From: CAZJCK01 sp964544635
GTDB lineage: Bacteria > Zixibacteria > MSB-5A5 > GN15 > FEB-12
DNA length: 15,368 nucleotides
Direction of reading: 5' to 3'
NCBI GenBank assembly: GCA_964544635.1
Contig: CAZJCK010000073.1
Span: 1-15,368 of the forward strand
The position numbers were made by a program, and so were the translations under genes. Of the stretch, positions 1 to 7,100 are shown one piece after another. Numbering within the stretch: position 1 is the stretch's first letter; every line of letters begins with the position of its first letter. The notes beneath the pieces were generated by a model. It did no database searches, was not told where the DNA came from, and saw nothing but the letters and a program-made list of their open reading frames with translations.

Positions 1-110
1 CGTATATCACGCTGCTGCTGGCCGGCGCCGGGCGGTTCTCGGTCGACGGTATGCTTGGTCGCACCACCACGACCGTCGAGGTAAAAGAAAAAGTCGAACC
101 GTCGGTGTAG
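1..110 (+). CDS. 3' end of a probable DoxX-family membrane protein
   Basis: Only the last 35 codons are inside the window, in the frame starting at base 3 and ending at TAG 108-110. The visible tail is a hydrophobic stretch (YITLLLAGAG) followed by RFSVDGMLGR and a charged, Thr/Val/Lys/Glu-rich end. A final transmembrane helix followed by a G-x-G-R-[FY]-S-[LV]-D motif is typical of the C-terminus of DoxX-like four-helix membrane proteins, which is the basis for the call. The family assignment rests on this short tail alone, so another small membrane protein is possible. No clear terminator follows it; the next gene lies on the other strand. Confidence 0.45.
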   Translation, partial: YITLLLAGAGRFSVDGMLGRTTTTVEVKEKVEPSV

Positions 111-292
111 CCAGGCTCTGCTACCCATTGGAATCTTAGTGTGCGGCGCCTGCGCCCTCGTGGGTGCCGTCTTCCACAGCAACCGAAACTCAATCGCGCA
201 AAGGGTGCACGGTCGCCTACGCACCCGGCAACTCAAGCACTGATTGAACGATCGGCGAACCGTACGCAGCCGCTCCCGCCGTGAACGTCAGA

Positions 293-580
293 TTAGGCAG
301 CGGCTGGTGTACTGCCGTATGATGACTGTGCCCGCATCTCCGCCTGTATGCGACGTATCGAACCCAGGTAGTAATCGTGATTGCCGAGCACGAAGCAGAT
401 TGGGCATCCTGCCGCTTGTTGCAGGTCGGTCAGCACATCGATAACCGTCGGCGCCGTCGCGGTATCGCCGGTGATCAGAACCGCATCGGGTGCCGTTTCC
501 GTCAACGTCTGCTTGAATTCATCAGCCACCCGTGGGACCACCGAGTCCCAGTGAATATCTGTCAGCCAGGCCAGTCGCAT
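293..580 (-). CDS. Truncated calcineurin-like metallophosphoesterase (likely decaying gene)
   Basis: The 95 residues carry the first three metal-binding blocks of the calcineurin-like phosphoesterase fold: D8-x-H10 in LTDIHWD, G38-D39 in LITGDT, and G66-N67-H68-D69 in VLGNHDYY. Full-length relatives are usually about 250-300 residues and need later His motifs (H and GHxH) to complete the dimetal site. Those motifs are absent, so the product should be inactive. Shifting frame near the end opens a further reading (T-A-V-H-Q-P-L-P-N-L-T-F...) that runs to a stop at 217-219, which suggests a frameshifted remnant, but even this is far too short. The start has no good Shine-Dalgarno. A weak promoter-like pair (TTGATA 609-614, TACAGA 586-591, minus strand, 17 bp apart) sits just upstream. 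Confidence 0.6.
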   Translation of the reverse strand: MRLAWLTDIHWDSVVPRVADEFKQTLTETAPDAVLITGDTATAPTVIDVLTDLQQAAGCPICFVLGNHDYYLGSIRRIQAEMRAQSSYGSTPAAA

Positions 581-610
581 ATCGATCTGTAGGCTCTGCA
601 GGCAGGGCTA

Positions 611-650
611 TCAACCAAAAAGAAACCCACTGCGCAAAACGCGCAGTGGG
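611..650 (-). terminator. Rho-independent terminator of the acyl-CoA operon
   Basis: A perfect 10-bp stem (CCCACTGCGC at 626-635 and GCGCAGTGGG at 641-650) encloses a 5-nt loop. On the minus strand it is followed by a T-rich run (TTTCTTTTTGG, positions 625-615). It lies 28 bp after the enoyl-CoA hydratase stop codon and so ends that transcript, about 30 bp before the metallophosphoesterase remnant. Confidence 0.9.
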
Positions 651-677
651 CTGCCCGAAAGTCTTTCAGTGCAGTCG

Positions 678-1463
678 CTACGCACCCTGAAACTTGGGCG
701 GGCGCTTTTCCATAAAGGCTTCCATACCCTCGTTCTTATCACCGGTGCCGCAGCACTGACCAAAGTTGGCTTTCTCCAGATCGCAGCCAACTGTCAGTGT
801 TACTTCCAGACCGCGATGCACACACTCCTTGGCAAGTTGTATCGCGATCGGCCCCTTCGAGGCAATCGTATTGGCCATCTCCATCGCCTTTTCCAACAAC
901 TCATCGTGTGGATAGACCTCGTCGACCAGCCCGATCCGGTGCGCCTCTTCGGCGGCGATCATCTCGCCGGTCAGGATAAGCTGCATCGCTTTGCCGCGGC
1001 CGACCAGGCGGGGCAGACGTTGCGTACCGCCATACCCGGGGATGATCCCGAGGCTCACTTCCGGCTGGCCCAGCTTGGCTTTGTCCGACGCCAGCCTGAT
1101 ATCGCAGGCCATCGCCAGTTCGCAGCCGCCGCCGAGCGCAAAGCCGTTGACAGCGGCGATGACCGGCTTGGGGAAGTTCTGGATCGTTTTCATCAGGTAG
1201 AGGCCGCGCGCCGACAGGTCGTTGCCCGCACGGACATCCAGATCGGCCAGCTCCGGAATATCGGCCCCGGCCACGAACGATTTGTCACCGGCGCCGGTGA
1301 TCACCACGCAATACACCGAATCGTCCGACCAGTGAAAGCTGAACACTTTCTGCAGTTCGGCGATGGTTTCCTTGTTGATTGCATTCAGGGCGCGGGGGCG
1401 GTTGATCGTAATAAGAAGGACATGATCCTTCTTCTCGGTCGTTACATTCTTGTACTCGGTCAT
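678..1463 (-). CDS. Enoyl-CoA hydratase/isomerase (crotonase family)
   Basis: This enzyme hydrates trans-2-enoyl-CoA (probably crotonyl-CoA or other short chains) to 3-hydroxyacyl-CoA in the cytoplasm. At 261 residues it is standard family length and fully covers the fold. The CoA and oxyanion-hole segment SFVAGADI is at 62-69. The second oxyanion block GGGCELAMACD at 111-121 supplies catalytic Glu115, and PEVSLGIIPGYGGTQRL at 134-150 supplies catalytic Glu135. Having both glutamates marks a true hydratase rather than an isomerase-only member. The ATG is preceded by AGGA about 8 nt away. It lies 94 bp downstream of the 3-hydroxybutyryl-CoA dehydrogenase on the same strand and precedes a strong terminator. 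It may be read from the upstream genes and also from a weak promoter in the gap. The exact chain-length preference cannot be read from sequence. Confidence 0.95.
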   Translation of the reverse strand: MTEYKNVTTEKKDHVLLITINRPRALNAINKETIAELQKVFSFHWSDDSVYCVVITGAGDKSFVAGADIPELADLDVRAGNDLSARGLYLMKTIQNFPKPVIAAVNGFALGGGCELAMACDIRLASDKAKLGQPEVSLGIIPGYGGTQRLPRLVGRGKAMQLILTGEMIAAEEAHRIGLVDEVYPHDELLEKAMEMANTIASKGPIAIQLAKECVHRGLEVTLTVGCDLEKANFGQCCGTGDKNEGMEAFMEKRPPKFQGA

Positions 1464-1506
1464 GATAGCTTCCTGCGGTTTGCAGATTCATCTTCGTTCT
1501 TCGGCT

Positions 1507-1535
1507 ATACTACGCCAAAGGGCGGCCCGGCGCAA
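1507..1535 (-). promoter_or_regulatory. Weak candidate promoter for enoyl-CoA hydratase
   Basis: On the minus strand, TTGCGC (1530-1535) and TAGTAT (1507-1512) are separated by 17 bp, about 45 bp upstream of the hydratase ATG. Spacing is ideal but the hexamers are poor, so this may be chance. It would allow partly independent expression of the hydratase. Confidence 0.3.
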
Positions 1536-1557
1536 GCCGATCAGCGCCGCCCGGCGG

Positions 1558-2415
1558 CTATTTCTTGCTGTAGTCGTAGAAGCCACGGCCCGATTTCCGT
1601 CCCAGATACCCGGCGTTCACCATCCGACGCAACAGCGGCGGGGCGCTGTAGTGGCTGTCCTTGAACTCCTCGAACATGATGTCGGCGATGTACAGGATGG
1701 TGTCGGTGCCGATGAAATCGGTCAGCGTTAGCGGCCCCATCGGGTGCCCGCAACCGTGCACCATGCCGTTGTCGATATCCTCTTTGCTCGCCAGGCCGCG
1801 TTCGAGCTGACGGATGGCGTCGAGCAGGTACGGCACCAGCAGCACATTGACTACGAAGCCGGGGGAGTCCTTTGCGGTCACACAGACCTTTCCCATCCCC
1901 TCGGCAAACTTGTAGGCGCTGTCGAAGGTTTCGTCCGAGGTATCGATCGTGCGCACCACCTCGCACAGCTTCATGATCGGGACCGGGTTGAAGAAGTGGA
2001 GGCCGACTACGCGATCGCGACGGTCGGTGACCGACGCCATGTCGGAGATCGACAGCGACGACGTGTTCGACGCCAGGATCGTCTCCTTCTTGCAGATACC
2101 GTCCAGCTCCTCGAAGATCTTCTTCTTCACGTCCATGTTCTCGACAACCGCTTCGATGATCAGGTCGCAATCGGCCAGGTCGTCGAGTTTGGTCGTATTC
2201 AAAATGTTGCCGATCACTTTGTCTTTGAGCGCCTGGTCGGCTTTGCCCTTGTCGATCGCTTTGTCGAGCGACTTGTTGATATAGCCCATCCCCTTGTTGA
2301 AGGCATCGTCCGAGACCTCGCGAGCGATGACGGTGTAATCGTTGGCGGCGGCGATCTGTCCGATGCCTGATCCCATCTGGCCGAACCCGACCAGTCCCAG
2401 TTTCTTAATAGCCAT
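1558..2415 (-). CDS. 3-hydroxybutyryl-CoA / 3-hydroxyacyl-CoA dehydrogenase
   Basis: This NAD(P)-dependent enzyme oxidises 3-hydroxyacyl-CoA to 3-ketoacyl-CoA, or the reverse in butyrate-type pathways. The 285 residues match the single-function short form (about 280-290 residues). The N-terminal Rossmann loop is G-F-G-Q-M-G at 10-15, and SNTSSLSI is at 116-123. The catalytic His140 (LHFFNPVP) pairs with Glu152 (CEVV). The C-terminal dimerisation domain contains GHPMGPLTLTDFIGTDT at 223-239 and ends in the usual K-S-G-R-G-F-Y-D-Y. One oddity is V191 after PGFVVN, where many relatives have Arg. The start is secure: GGAGGAA lies 6 nt before the ATG. It follows the GNAT gene by 31 bp and is followed by the hydratase that makes its substrate. 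Confidence 0.95.
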   Translation of the reverse strand: MAIKKLGLVGFGQMGSGIGQIAAANDYTVIAREVSDDAFNKGMGYINKSLDKAIDKGKADQALKDKVIGNILNTTKLDDLADCDLIIEAVVENMDVKKKIFEELDGICKKETILASNTSSLSISDMASVTDRRDRVVGLHFFNPVPIMKLCEVVRTIDTSDETFDSAYKFAEGMGKVCVTAKDSPGFVVNVLLVPYLLDAIRQLERGLASKEDIDNGMVHGCGHPMGPLTLTDFIGTDTILYIADIMFEEFKDSHYSAPPLLRRMVNAGYLGRKSGRGFYDYSKK

Positions 2416-2446
2416 GCATATTCCTCCGTATTCCAGAAAGTAAGTG

Positions 2447-2950
2447 TCACATAGAGGTACTGCGTGCAGCAGGGCGCCTCACCGGCCGCAGCAGTTTGAG
2501 GCCGACGACATAGTTCGATGCCCCGATCAGCTCGAAGTCGCTCCGTAAGAACAACTCCAACAGTTCGGTGTTTTCGTTGTACAGGTTGACCATCACCCGC
2601 GCCACCTCGCTTCGCTCCGATGCCCGCTCGGCCAAAAGGTCGACGAAGGTGCTGCCCAGTCCCCGGTTGCGAAACTTGGGGGCGATGATCAGGTGCGAAA
2701 TCTCGACCGCCATCTCCAGCGGGCGGCTGACCAGCTCGGCGTAACCCAGCGCCACGCCGAGATACAAGAGGAGGTACGACGACACTCCTTTGCGCTGCCA
2801 CTTGTCGACCAGGTCATCCGCGGGCGGGAAGTTGCGTCCGCGGCACACCCGCAGGTAGGTCTGTTCAGTGTCGACCCAGCTGACCACTGTCTTGGCATAA
2901 TCCTTGTGATAGGGAATGATGTCGGCCTTGGGCGGTTTGGGATCGGACAC
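2447..2950 (-). CDS. GNAT-family N-acetyltransferase
   Basis: This is a 167-residue GNAT-fold protein, normal for the family. The acetyl-CoA pyrophosphate loop is R94-N-R-G-L-G99 after a hydrophobic strand (AVEISHLIIAPKF). The C-terminal part NLYNENTELLELFLRSDFELIG, from about residue 122, is the usual helix plus the 'aged' F-E-L strand. I chose GTG at 2950 because GGAG (2959-2962) sits 8 nt upstream. A longer in-frame reading would run into the divergent acyl-CoA dehydrogenase gene. It is the first gene of the minus-strand acyl-CoA operon, 31 bp before the dehydrogenase. The substrate is unknown. Acetylation of a neighbouring enzyme or detoxification of an amine are both possible, and no sequence feature decides between them. 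Confidence 0.8.
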   Translation of the reverse strand: MSDPKPPKADIIPYHKDYAKTVVSWVDTEQTYLRVCRGRNFPPADDLVDKWQRKGVSSYLLLYLGVALGYAELVSRPLEMAVEISHLIIAPKFRNRGLGSTFVDLLAERASERSEVARVMVNLYNENTELLELFLRSDFELIGASNYVVGLKLLRPVRRPAARSTSM

Positions 2951-2958
2951 GCTGCTAT

Positions 2959-2962
2959 CTCC
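2959..2962 (-). promoter_or_regulatory. Ribosome binding site deciding the GTG start of the GNAT gene
   Basis: GGAG on the minus strand, 8 nt before GTG 2950. It supports this start over any more upstream in-frame codon, all of which lie in the promoter region shared with the divergent gene. Confidence 0.6.
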
Positions 2963-2978
2963 AAAATTCAAGGTGAAG

Positions 2979-3007
2979 AATATACGGCCGATCCGGCGGC
3001 CGGGCAA
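2979..3007 (-). promoter_or_regulatory. Candidate sigma70 promoter of the GNAT-hbd-crt operon
   Basis: On the minus strand, TTGCCC (3002-3007) and TATATT (2979-2984) are separated by 17 bp. The expected start near 2972 gives a leader of about 20 nt before GTG 2950. It is back to back with the acyl-CoA dehydrogenase promoter, so one regulator could control both transcripts. Confidence 0.55.
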
Positions 3008-3027
3008 CGAATCTCCCCCTGATATCG

Positions 3028-3055
3028 TTGACTTGGGCCGTACATTTTGTATATA
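3028..3055 (+). promoter_or_regulatory. Candidate promoter of the acyl-CoA dehydrogenase gene
   Basis: TTGACT (3028-3033) and TATATA (3050-3055) are 16 bp apart, with a predicted start near 3062, about 30 nt before the ATG at 3093. The -35 is near consensus; the -10 is moderate. Confidence 0.5.
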
Positions 3056-3092
3056 TGGCGAGCACAAATAACGTCTGAGGAGACAGCCCGAG

Positions 3093-4298
3093 ATGATAGA
3101 TTTCACGTTTACTGACAATCAGATAGCCGTCCGCGATATGGCCCGCGAAGTGGCCGAGAAAGTGATAAAACCCACAATTACCCAGTATGACCGGGAGCAG
3201 AAACTCAATCCCGATCTGCTGCCGGCTATGAAAGAGGCCAACCTGCTCGGCTTCTGCGTGCCCGAGGAGTACGGCGGCCTGGGCATGGACTATATCTCGC
3301 TCGGACTGGCCTCAGAGGAGATGGAATACGCCGACACCTCGGCGCGGGTGATTCTCTCGGTGCACGTTGGCCTGTTTTCCCTGCCGGTCCTCACCTGGGC
3401 CAACGAAGAGCAGAAAAAGAAGTATCTGGTTCCCGCTGCCAGGGGCGAGAAGATTGCCACTTTTGGCCTGACCGAACCGGCCGCCGGTTCCGATGTTGTC
3501 GGTATCCAGTCGACGGCGGTCAAGGAGGGCGACCACTACCTGTTGAACGGCGAGAAGATGTGGATCTCGCTGGCCAGTGTCGCCGACTACTTCCTGGTCT
3601 TTGCCTGGACCGACCTGGAGAAGAAGAAGAACCGCGATCACAGCGGCCTCTCGGCGTTCATCGTCGAAAGTGACTACGACGGTGTCGAGACCGGCAGTAT
3701 CCATGGTAAGCTGGGCGTGCGCGCCGGCAACACCGGGTATATATCGTTCTCCGATGTCAAGGTGCCGGTCGAGAACCTCGTCTACAAAGAGGGTCAGGGG
3801 TTTAAGATTGCCATGTTCTGCCTCGATCAGGGGCGCTACACCGTCGCTGCCGGCTCCTGCGGGCTGATCCGGGCCTGCCGTGATGCCTCTGTCGAGTATT
3901 CCCACCAGCGGCATACGTTTGGCAAGGAAATCGCCGAACATCAATTGGTGAAACAGATGATAGCCAATATGGAAGCAGCCTATGAATACTGTACGCCGCT
4001 CTGGATGAAGGCCGGCTGGCTGAAAAACCAGGGGAAACGCAGTACCCGAGAGACCTCCATGGCCAAGTGGATCGCCTGCCGCGAGGCCGAGGCATCGGCC
4101 GCCAACGCCGTGCAGGTATTCGGGGCTTATGGATTCTCCGACGAGTACCCGGTCGAGCGGTTCTACCGTAACTCCAAGGGCGCCTCGATCTACGAAGGCA
4201 CGCGTGAAGTCCACACCCTCATGCAGGCCGACTACGCCCTCAAAATCCGTAAGGATAAGGAGCTGGAGAAAGATCTGCCGGTCGTCGAACAAGAATAA
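3093..4298 (+). CDS. Acyl-CoA dehydrogenase (FAD-dependent)
   Basis: This cytoplasmic flavoenzyme introduces the trans-2 double bond into acyl-CoA and passes electrons to electron-transfer flavoprotein. The 401 residues are slightly longer than the usual 380. The N-terminal helical domain runs to about residue 120. The flavin and substrate block FGLTEPAAGSDV is at 124-135 and W-I-S at 157-159. R273-H-T-F-G-K is the second FAD contact. The catalytic base is Glu368 in I-Y-E-G-T (366-370), the position used by short- and medium-chain enzymes. The tail (R-E-V-H-T-L-M-Q-A-D-Y) and a charged extension differ from typical butyryl-CoA dehydrogenases, so chain length or a glutaryl/branched substrate remains open. 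GAGGAG lies 10 nt before ATG. It shares an intergenic region with the divergent hydroxyacyl-CoA operon. Confidence 0.95.
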   Translation: MIDFTFTDNQIAVRDMAREVAEKVIKPTITQYDREQKLNPDLLPAMKEANLLGFCVPEEYGGLGMDYISLGLASEEMEYADTSARVILSVHVGLFSLPVLTWANEEQKKKYLVPAARGEKIATFGLTEPAAGSDVVGIQSTAVKEGDHYLLNGEKMWISLASVADYFLVFAWTDLEKKKNRDHSGLSAFIVESDYDGVETGSIHGKLGVRAGNTGYISFSDVKVPVENLVYKEGQGFKIAMFCLDQGRYTVAAGSCGLIRACRDASVEYSHQRHTFGKEIAEHQLVKQMIANMEAAYEYCTPLWMKAGWLKNQGKRSTRETSMAKWIACREAEASAANAVQVFGAYGFSDEYPVERFYRNSKGASIYEGTREVHTLMQADYALKIRKDKELEKDLPVVEQE

Positions 4299-4319
4299 TC
4301 GTCGGCGAGGAGGGGAAAC

Positions 4320-4811
4320 ATGGGGGAGCAGCTAACGTTTGCTATTCGCGAACTCAACGGCGCCGACCGTACGTGGATTGTCGAGTTTCTCAATCCGGGC
4401 GGCGCCGACTTCATTGTCAGTTGCGGCCGCAAACTCTATCCGCACAAGTTACCGGGTTATATGGCGGTCACTCCCGAAGGGGAGCGGGTCGGCTTTGTCA
4501 CCTGTGAGATCATTGGCGATCAGTGCGAGGTAGTGACGCTCGACGCCCTGCGTCAGTGGTCCGGCATCGGCAGCGCGTTACTCGGGAAAGTAGCTGAGAC
4601 GGCGCGAGAGGCGGGCTGTACGCGCTTGTGGCTCATGACCACCAATGATAATATCGACGCTATCCGTTTCTACCAGCGCCGCGGCATGCGACTGGCCGGC
4701 ATCAACGCCGGGGCAATAAAGCAATCCCGTGAAATCAAACCGGCCATACCAGAGATTGGCACCTATCGTATCCCGATTCGCGACGAAGTGCTGTTTGAGA
4801 TGGATCTCTAA
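4320..4811 (+). CDS. GNAT-family N-acetyltransferase
   Basis: This 163-residue acetyltransferase has the acetyl-CoA loop Q79-W-S-G-I-G-S-A86 after a beta strand (CEVVTLDAL). It then has the helix AETAREAG and the strand LWLMTTNDN, in which N111 often contacts CoA. I-R-F-Y-Q-R-R-G-M-R-L-A is at 115-126. The C-terminal I-P-E-I-G-x-Y-x-I-P-I-R-D-E segment recurs in an uncharacterised GNAT subgroup. A strong GAGGAGGGG ribosome binding site precedes ATG. It lies 21 bp after the acyl-CoA dehydrogenase, so it is probably cotranscribed. Its stop overlaps the convergent thpR stop by 4 bp. The substrate is not predictable. It is distinct from the GNAT gene at 2447-2950. Confidence 0.85.
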   Translation: MGEQLTFAIRELNGADRTWIVEFLNPGGADFIVSCGRKLYPHKLPGYMAVTPEGERVGFVTCEIIGDQCEVVTLDALRQWSGIGSALLGKVAETAREAGCTRLWLMTTNDNIDAIRFYQRRGMRLAGINAGAIKQSREIKPAIPEIGTYRIPIRDEVLFEMDL

Positions 4812-5380
4812 CCGCCGAACCTCTCGCCGAGCGTGACCTCGGCCAGACGTTCGTAAACTGGACCCTTGGGCGTGAGCGTTGACTGAAACAGGATCAACTT
4901 GTCGAGGGGGAATTCGATCGGTTCGATCGGGCAGTCGGCGACCGCCTGAGTCAGGTCACCAGCGCGACGGGGATCACGGATACGTCCAATCGTCAGATGC
5001 GGCTTGAACTTCCTGGCGTCCGGCTCAAAGCCCAGCCGCTGCACCAGCATCTCCACCTCCTGCGACAGGTCGAGGATCGGTTCGAGATCGCCTTGCACTC
5101 CGGCCCAGACAACGCGCGGACGTTTCAGGTTCGGAAACGCCCCCAGCTTGTTGAGTCGCACCACGGTCGGCGTGCCCTGGATCGTCTGAATGCCCGACTT
5201 GAGCACGTCCACCAGCCTTGGCTCGGTATCACCGAGAAAGCGCAGTGTGAGATGCATGTTCCGGGGCTTCACCCACGAGACTCTGGCGCCGCAGTCGCGC
5301 AGTTCGTCGCCGATACGCCCCAGTTCATTGCGCACGCTGTCGGGAAGTTCGAAGGCTATAAAAAGGCGGAGCAAACTCAT
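4808..5380 (-). CDS. thpR: RNA 2',3'-cyclic phosphodiesterase
   Basis: This member of the 2H phosphoesterase superfamily opens RNA 2',3'-cyclic phosphates and was historically called 2'-5' RNA ligase LigT. The 190 residues match the family. The two signature tetrapeptides are H43-L-T-L46 and H128-L-T-I131, one in each half of the pseudo-symmetric fold. The opening R-L-F-I-A-F-E-L-P and the end strand L-I-L-F-Q-S are also characteristic. Its ATG overlaps the cinA stop codon by 4 bp (ATGA), which indicates translational coupling. It is the last gene of the operon and converges with the GNAT gene, sharing the 4 bases at 4808-4811. The cinA-thpR pairing is widespread in bacteria and supports the call. 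Confidence 0.93.
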   Translation of the reverse strand: MSLLRLFIAFELPDSVRNELGRIGDELRDCGARVSWVKPRNMHLTLRFLGDTEPRLVDVLKSGIQTIQGTPTVVRLNKLGAFPNLKRPRVVWAGVQGDLEPILDLSQEVEMLVQRLGFEPDARKFKPHLTIGRIRDPRRAGDLTQAVADCPIEPIEFPLDKLILFQSTLTPKGPVYERLAEVTLGERFGG

Positions 5381-6618
5381 GTCAGGTCGAGAATCTCACG
5401 ACGGAGCATGTCGAGGGCGGCGAACGACGATCGCAGGCGGATCGTTTCGCGATCAACCCCGAAGTTGAACTTCCTGGCAGTCGTATTGTGTGCCGAGGCT
5501 ACGCCGATCCAGGTGGTGCCGACCGGCTTTTGCGCGGTGCCGCCGTCCGGACCCGCAATACCGGTAATCGACAGCGCATAGTCGGACTCCAGCGCCTTGC
5601 GCGCGCCCGATGCCATCGCGACGGCGCACTCCTCCGACACTGCGCCGTGCTCCTCGATGATCATCGGTTCGACGCCCAGCTGCTTTATCTTGACGTCATT
5701 CGTGTACGCCTGGATACCACCGACGAACCACGCCGACGATCCGGGAATGGTCGTAATCAGCGAACCGAGTCCGCCGCCGGTACACGACTCCGCGACCGCC
5801 ACCGTCTTGTCGTTGTCTTTGAGCAATTGTCCCACCACCGACGGCAGGGTATCGTCGTTGTACCCGTACACATGTGCCCCGACAATCGCCTCCAGCTTGC
5901 GGGCATCGGCCTGCGCCTTTTCTTTGGCTTCCAACTCAGTCGCGCCGCTGGCGACCACCCGCAGGCTGACACCCGATAAACCGGGCAGATAGGCCAGTTG
6001 GGTGTCGGGATCGGGATCGAATGTTCCGGTAATCATGTCGGCCAGTGCCGATTCGACAATCTGTGTGGTGTGAAGCGTTTCGACGTGTATCGTTCGCTCG
6101 GTCTTCAGACCGCGCAGGTATGGCACTACTTCTTCATCCATGATAGTCAGCATCTCGCGCGGTACACCCGGCAGGGCGATGAAGACGCGCCCGCTCTCGG
6201 CGATACAGATCCCGACCGCAGAGCCGAGGCGGTTCGGAAAGAAGGTCGCGCCCTGCGGCAGCAGCGCCTGGTTCTGGTTGATTGCCGGCATCTCGATCCC
6301 GCGTTTGGCGTAACGCTGCTTGACATCTTCCAGAACTTCTTCATGAAAGATCAGGTTGCGCTTGAACACCTTGACGATCGCCTTCTTGGTGACGTCATCA
6401 TCGGTCGGGCCAAGCCCGCCGGATGTGATGACTACCCGCGAACGACGCATGGCGATGCGAAAGGCTTCTTCCATCGCCTGGAGGGAGTCTCCCACCGAGG
6501 TGATCTGGTGTACGCGGAAACCGAGGTCGGTCAGCCACCGTGCGATATAGGCGCCGTTGGTATCGACTGTAAAGCCGGCAATCAGTTCATTGCCGATCGT
6601 GATGATCTCGCTGTCCAT
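5377..6618 (-). CDS. cinA: CinA family protein, nicotinamide-nucleotide amidohydrolase
   Basis: This full two-domain CinA has 413 residues. Residues 1-170 are the MoCF-like (COG1058) domain with GNELIAGFTVDTN at 9-21 and the signature TSGGLGPTDDDVT at 65-77. A linker leads to the C-terminal PncC-type deamidase domain from about 255. That domain has AESCTGG at 276-282 (nucleophile Ser278 by homology), Y305/K310 in AYTNDVK, and G-I-A-G-P-D-G-G at 353-360 followed by K-P-V-G-T. The C-terminal domain deamidates NMN to NaMN for pyridine-nucleotide recycling. The N-terminal domain is an ADP-ribose pyrophosphatase in characterised members. The ATG is 3 bp after the pgpA stop and its own stop overlaps thpR, so it is embedded in the operon. 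In many bacteria cinA lies between pgsA and recA; recA is not here. Confidence 0.94.
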   Translation of the reverse strand: MDSEIITIGNELIAGFTVDTNGAYIARWLTDLGFRVHQITSVGDSLQAMEEAFRIAMRRSRVVITSGGLGPTDDDVTKKAIVKVFKRNLIFHEEVLEDVKQRYAKRGIEMPAINQNQALLPQGATFFPNRLGSAVGICIAESGRVFIALPGVPREMLTIMDEEVVPYLRGLKTERTIHVETLHTTQIVESALADMITGTFDPDPDTQLAYLPGLSGVSLRVVASGATELEAKEKAQADARKLEAIVGAHVYGYNDDTLPSVVGQLLKDNDKTVAVAESCTGGGLGSLITTIPGSSAWFVGGIQAYTNDVKIKQLGVEPMIIEEHGAVSEECAVAMASGARKALESDYALSITGIAGPDGGTAQKPVGTTWIGVASAHNTTARKFNFGVDRETIRLRSSFAALDMLRREILDLT

Positions 6619-6621
6619 AAC

Positions 6622-7098
6622 TCACAGAATATCGAGATTAGCCTGCGTCAATGCAAACAGTATCAGGTGGGTGGCCAGGTTGGCCTGAACACCGGCAACG
6701 ACATCATCCATCGTCACCCCGATGCCGCCGGGGAGCTGCTCGGCTTTGTTGGCCGGCCACGGCTTGAGGGCGTCGAACAGTCGAAACAGTACCAGCGCCA
6801 GCAGGTACGGCCCGATCCGAAACGGCAGCCACACCAGCGATACAAACATTCCCGCCCACTCGTCGATCACAATCTTCTTGGCGTCGTGGCCCATGTACCG
6901 CTCAGCCACCCCGGCGATCCAGATCGACAGGAGGATTGAGAGAATGGTCACGACCAGAAGCGTCGTGCTGTTTCCGGCGATCAGGAACCAGGCAATCAGC
7001 CAGGCGGGGAGGGTGCCGAAGGTGCCGGCATAAATCGGGAAATAGCCGGAATACAGGCCGGTCGCGACGGCCAGGATGAGATGCCTGCCCAGCGCCAC
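6622..7098 (-). CDS. pgpA: Phosphatidylglycerophosphatase A
   Basis: This membrane enzyme dephosphorylates phosphatidylglycerophosphate to phosphatidylglycerol, the step after PgsA. The product is 158 residues with about four hydrophobic segments. Conserved blocks are G-Y-F-P-x-x-x-G-T-F-G-T at 18-29, I-D79-E80-W-A-G-M, R-L-F-D-A-L-K-P-W-P at 106-115, and G-G-I-G-V-T-M-D131-D132. The acidic residues form the metal site in the family. I place the start at GTG 7098, 2 bp after the pgsA stop, with GAGG (7104-7107) 5 nt upstream. The longer in-frame reading would overlap pgsA by over 230 bp and has no membrane-protein character. The direct pgsA-pgpA pairing puts two successive steps of phospholipid synthesis under one transcript. 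Confidence 0.93.
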   Translation of the reverse strand: MALGRHLILAVATGLYSGYFPIYAGTFGTLPAWLIAWFLIAGNSTTLLVVTILSILLSIWIAGVAERYMGHDAKKIVIDEWAGMFVSLVWLPFRIGPYLLALVLFRLFDALKPWPANKAEQLPGGIGVTMDDVVAGVQANLATHLILFALTQANLDIL

Positions 7099-7100
7099 CC

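Noticed and set aside
3312..4292. Long minus-strand frame opposite the acyl-CoA dehydrogenase
   Set aside because: It is a mirror of high-G+C coding DNA; the plus-strand protein has all catalytic motifs.
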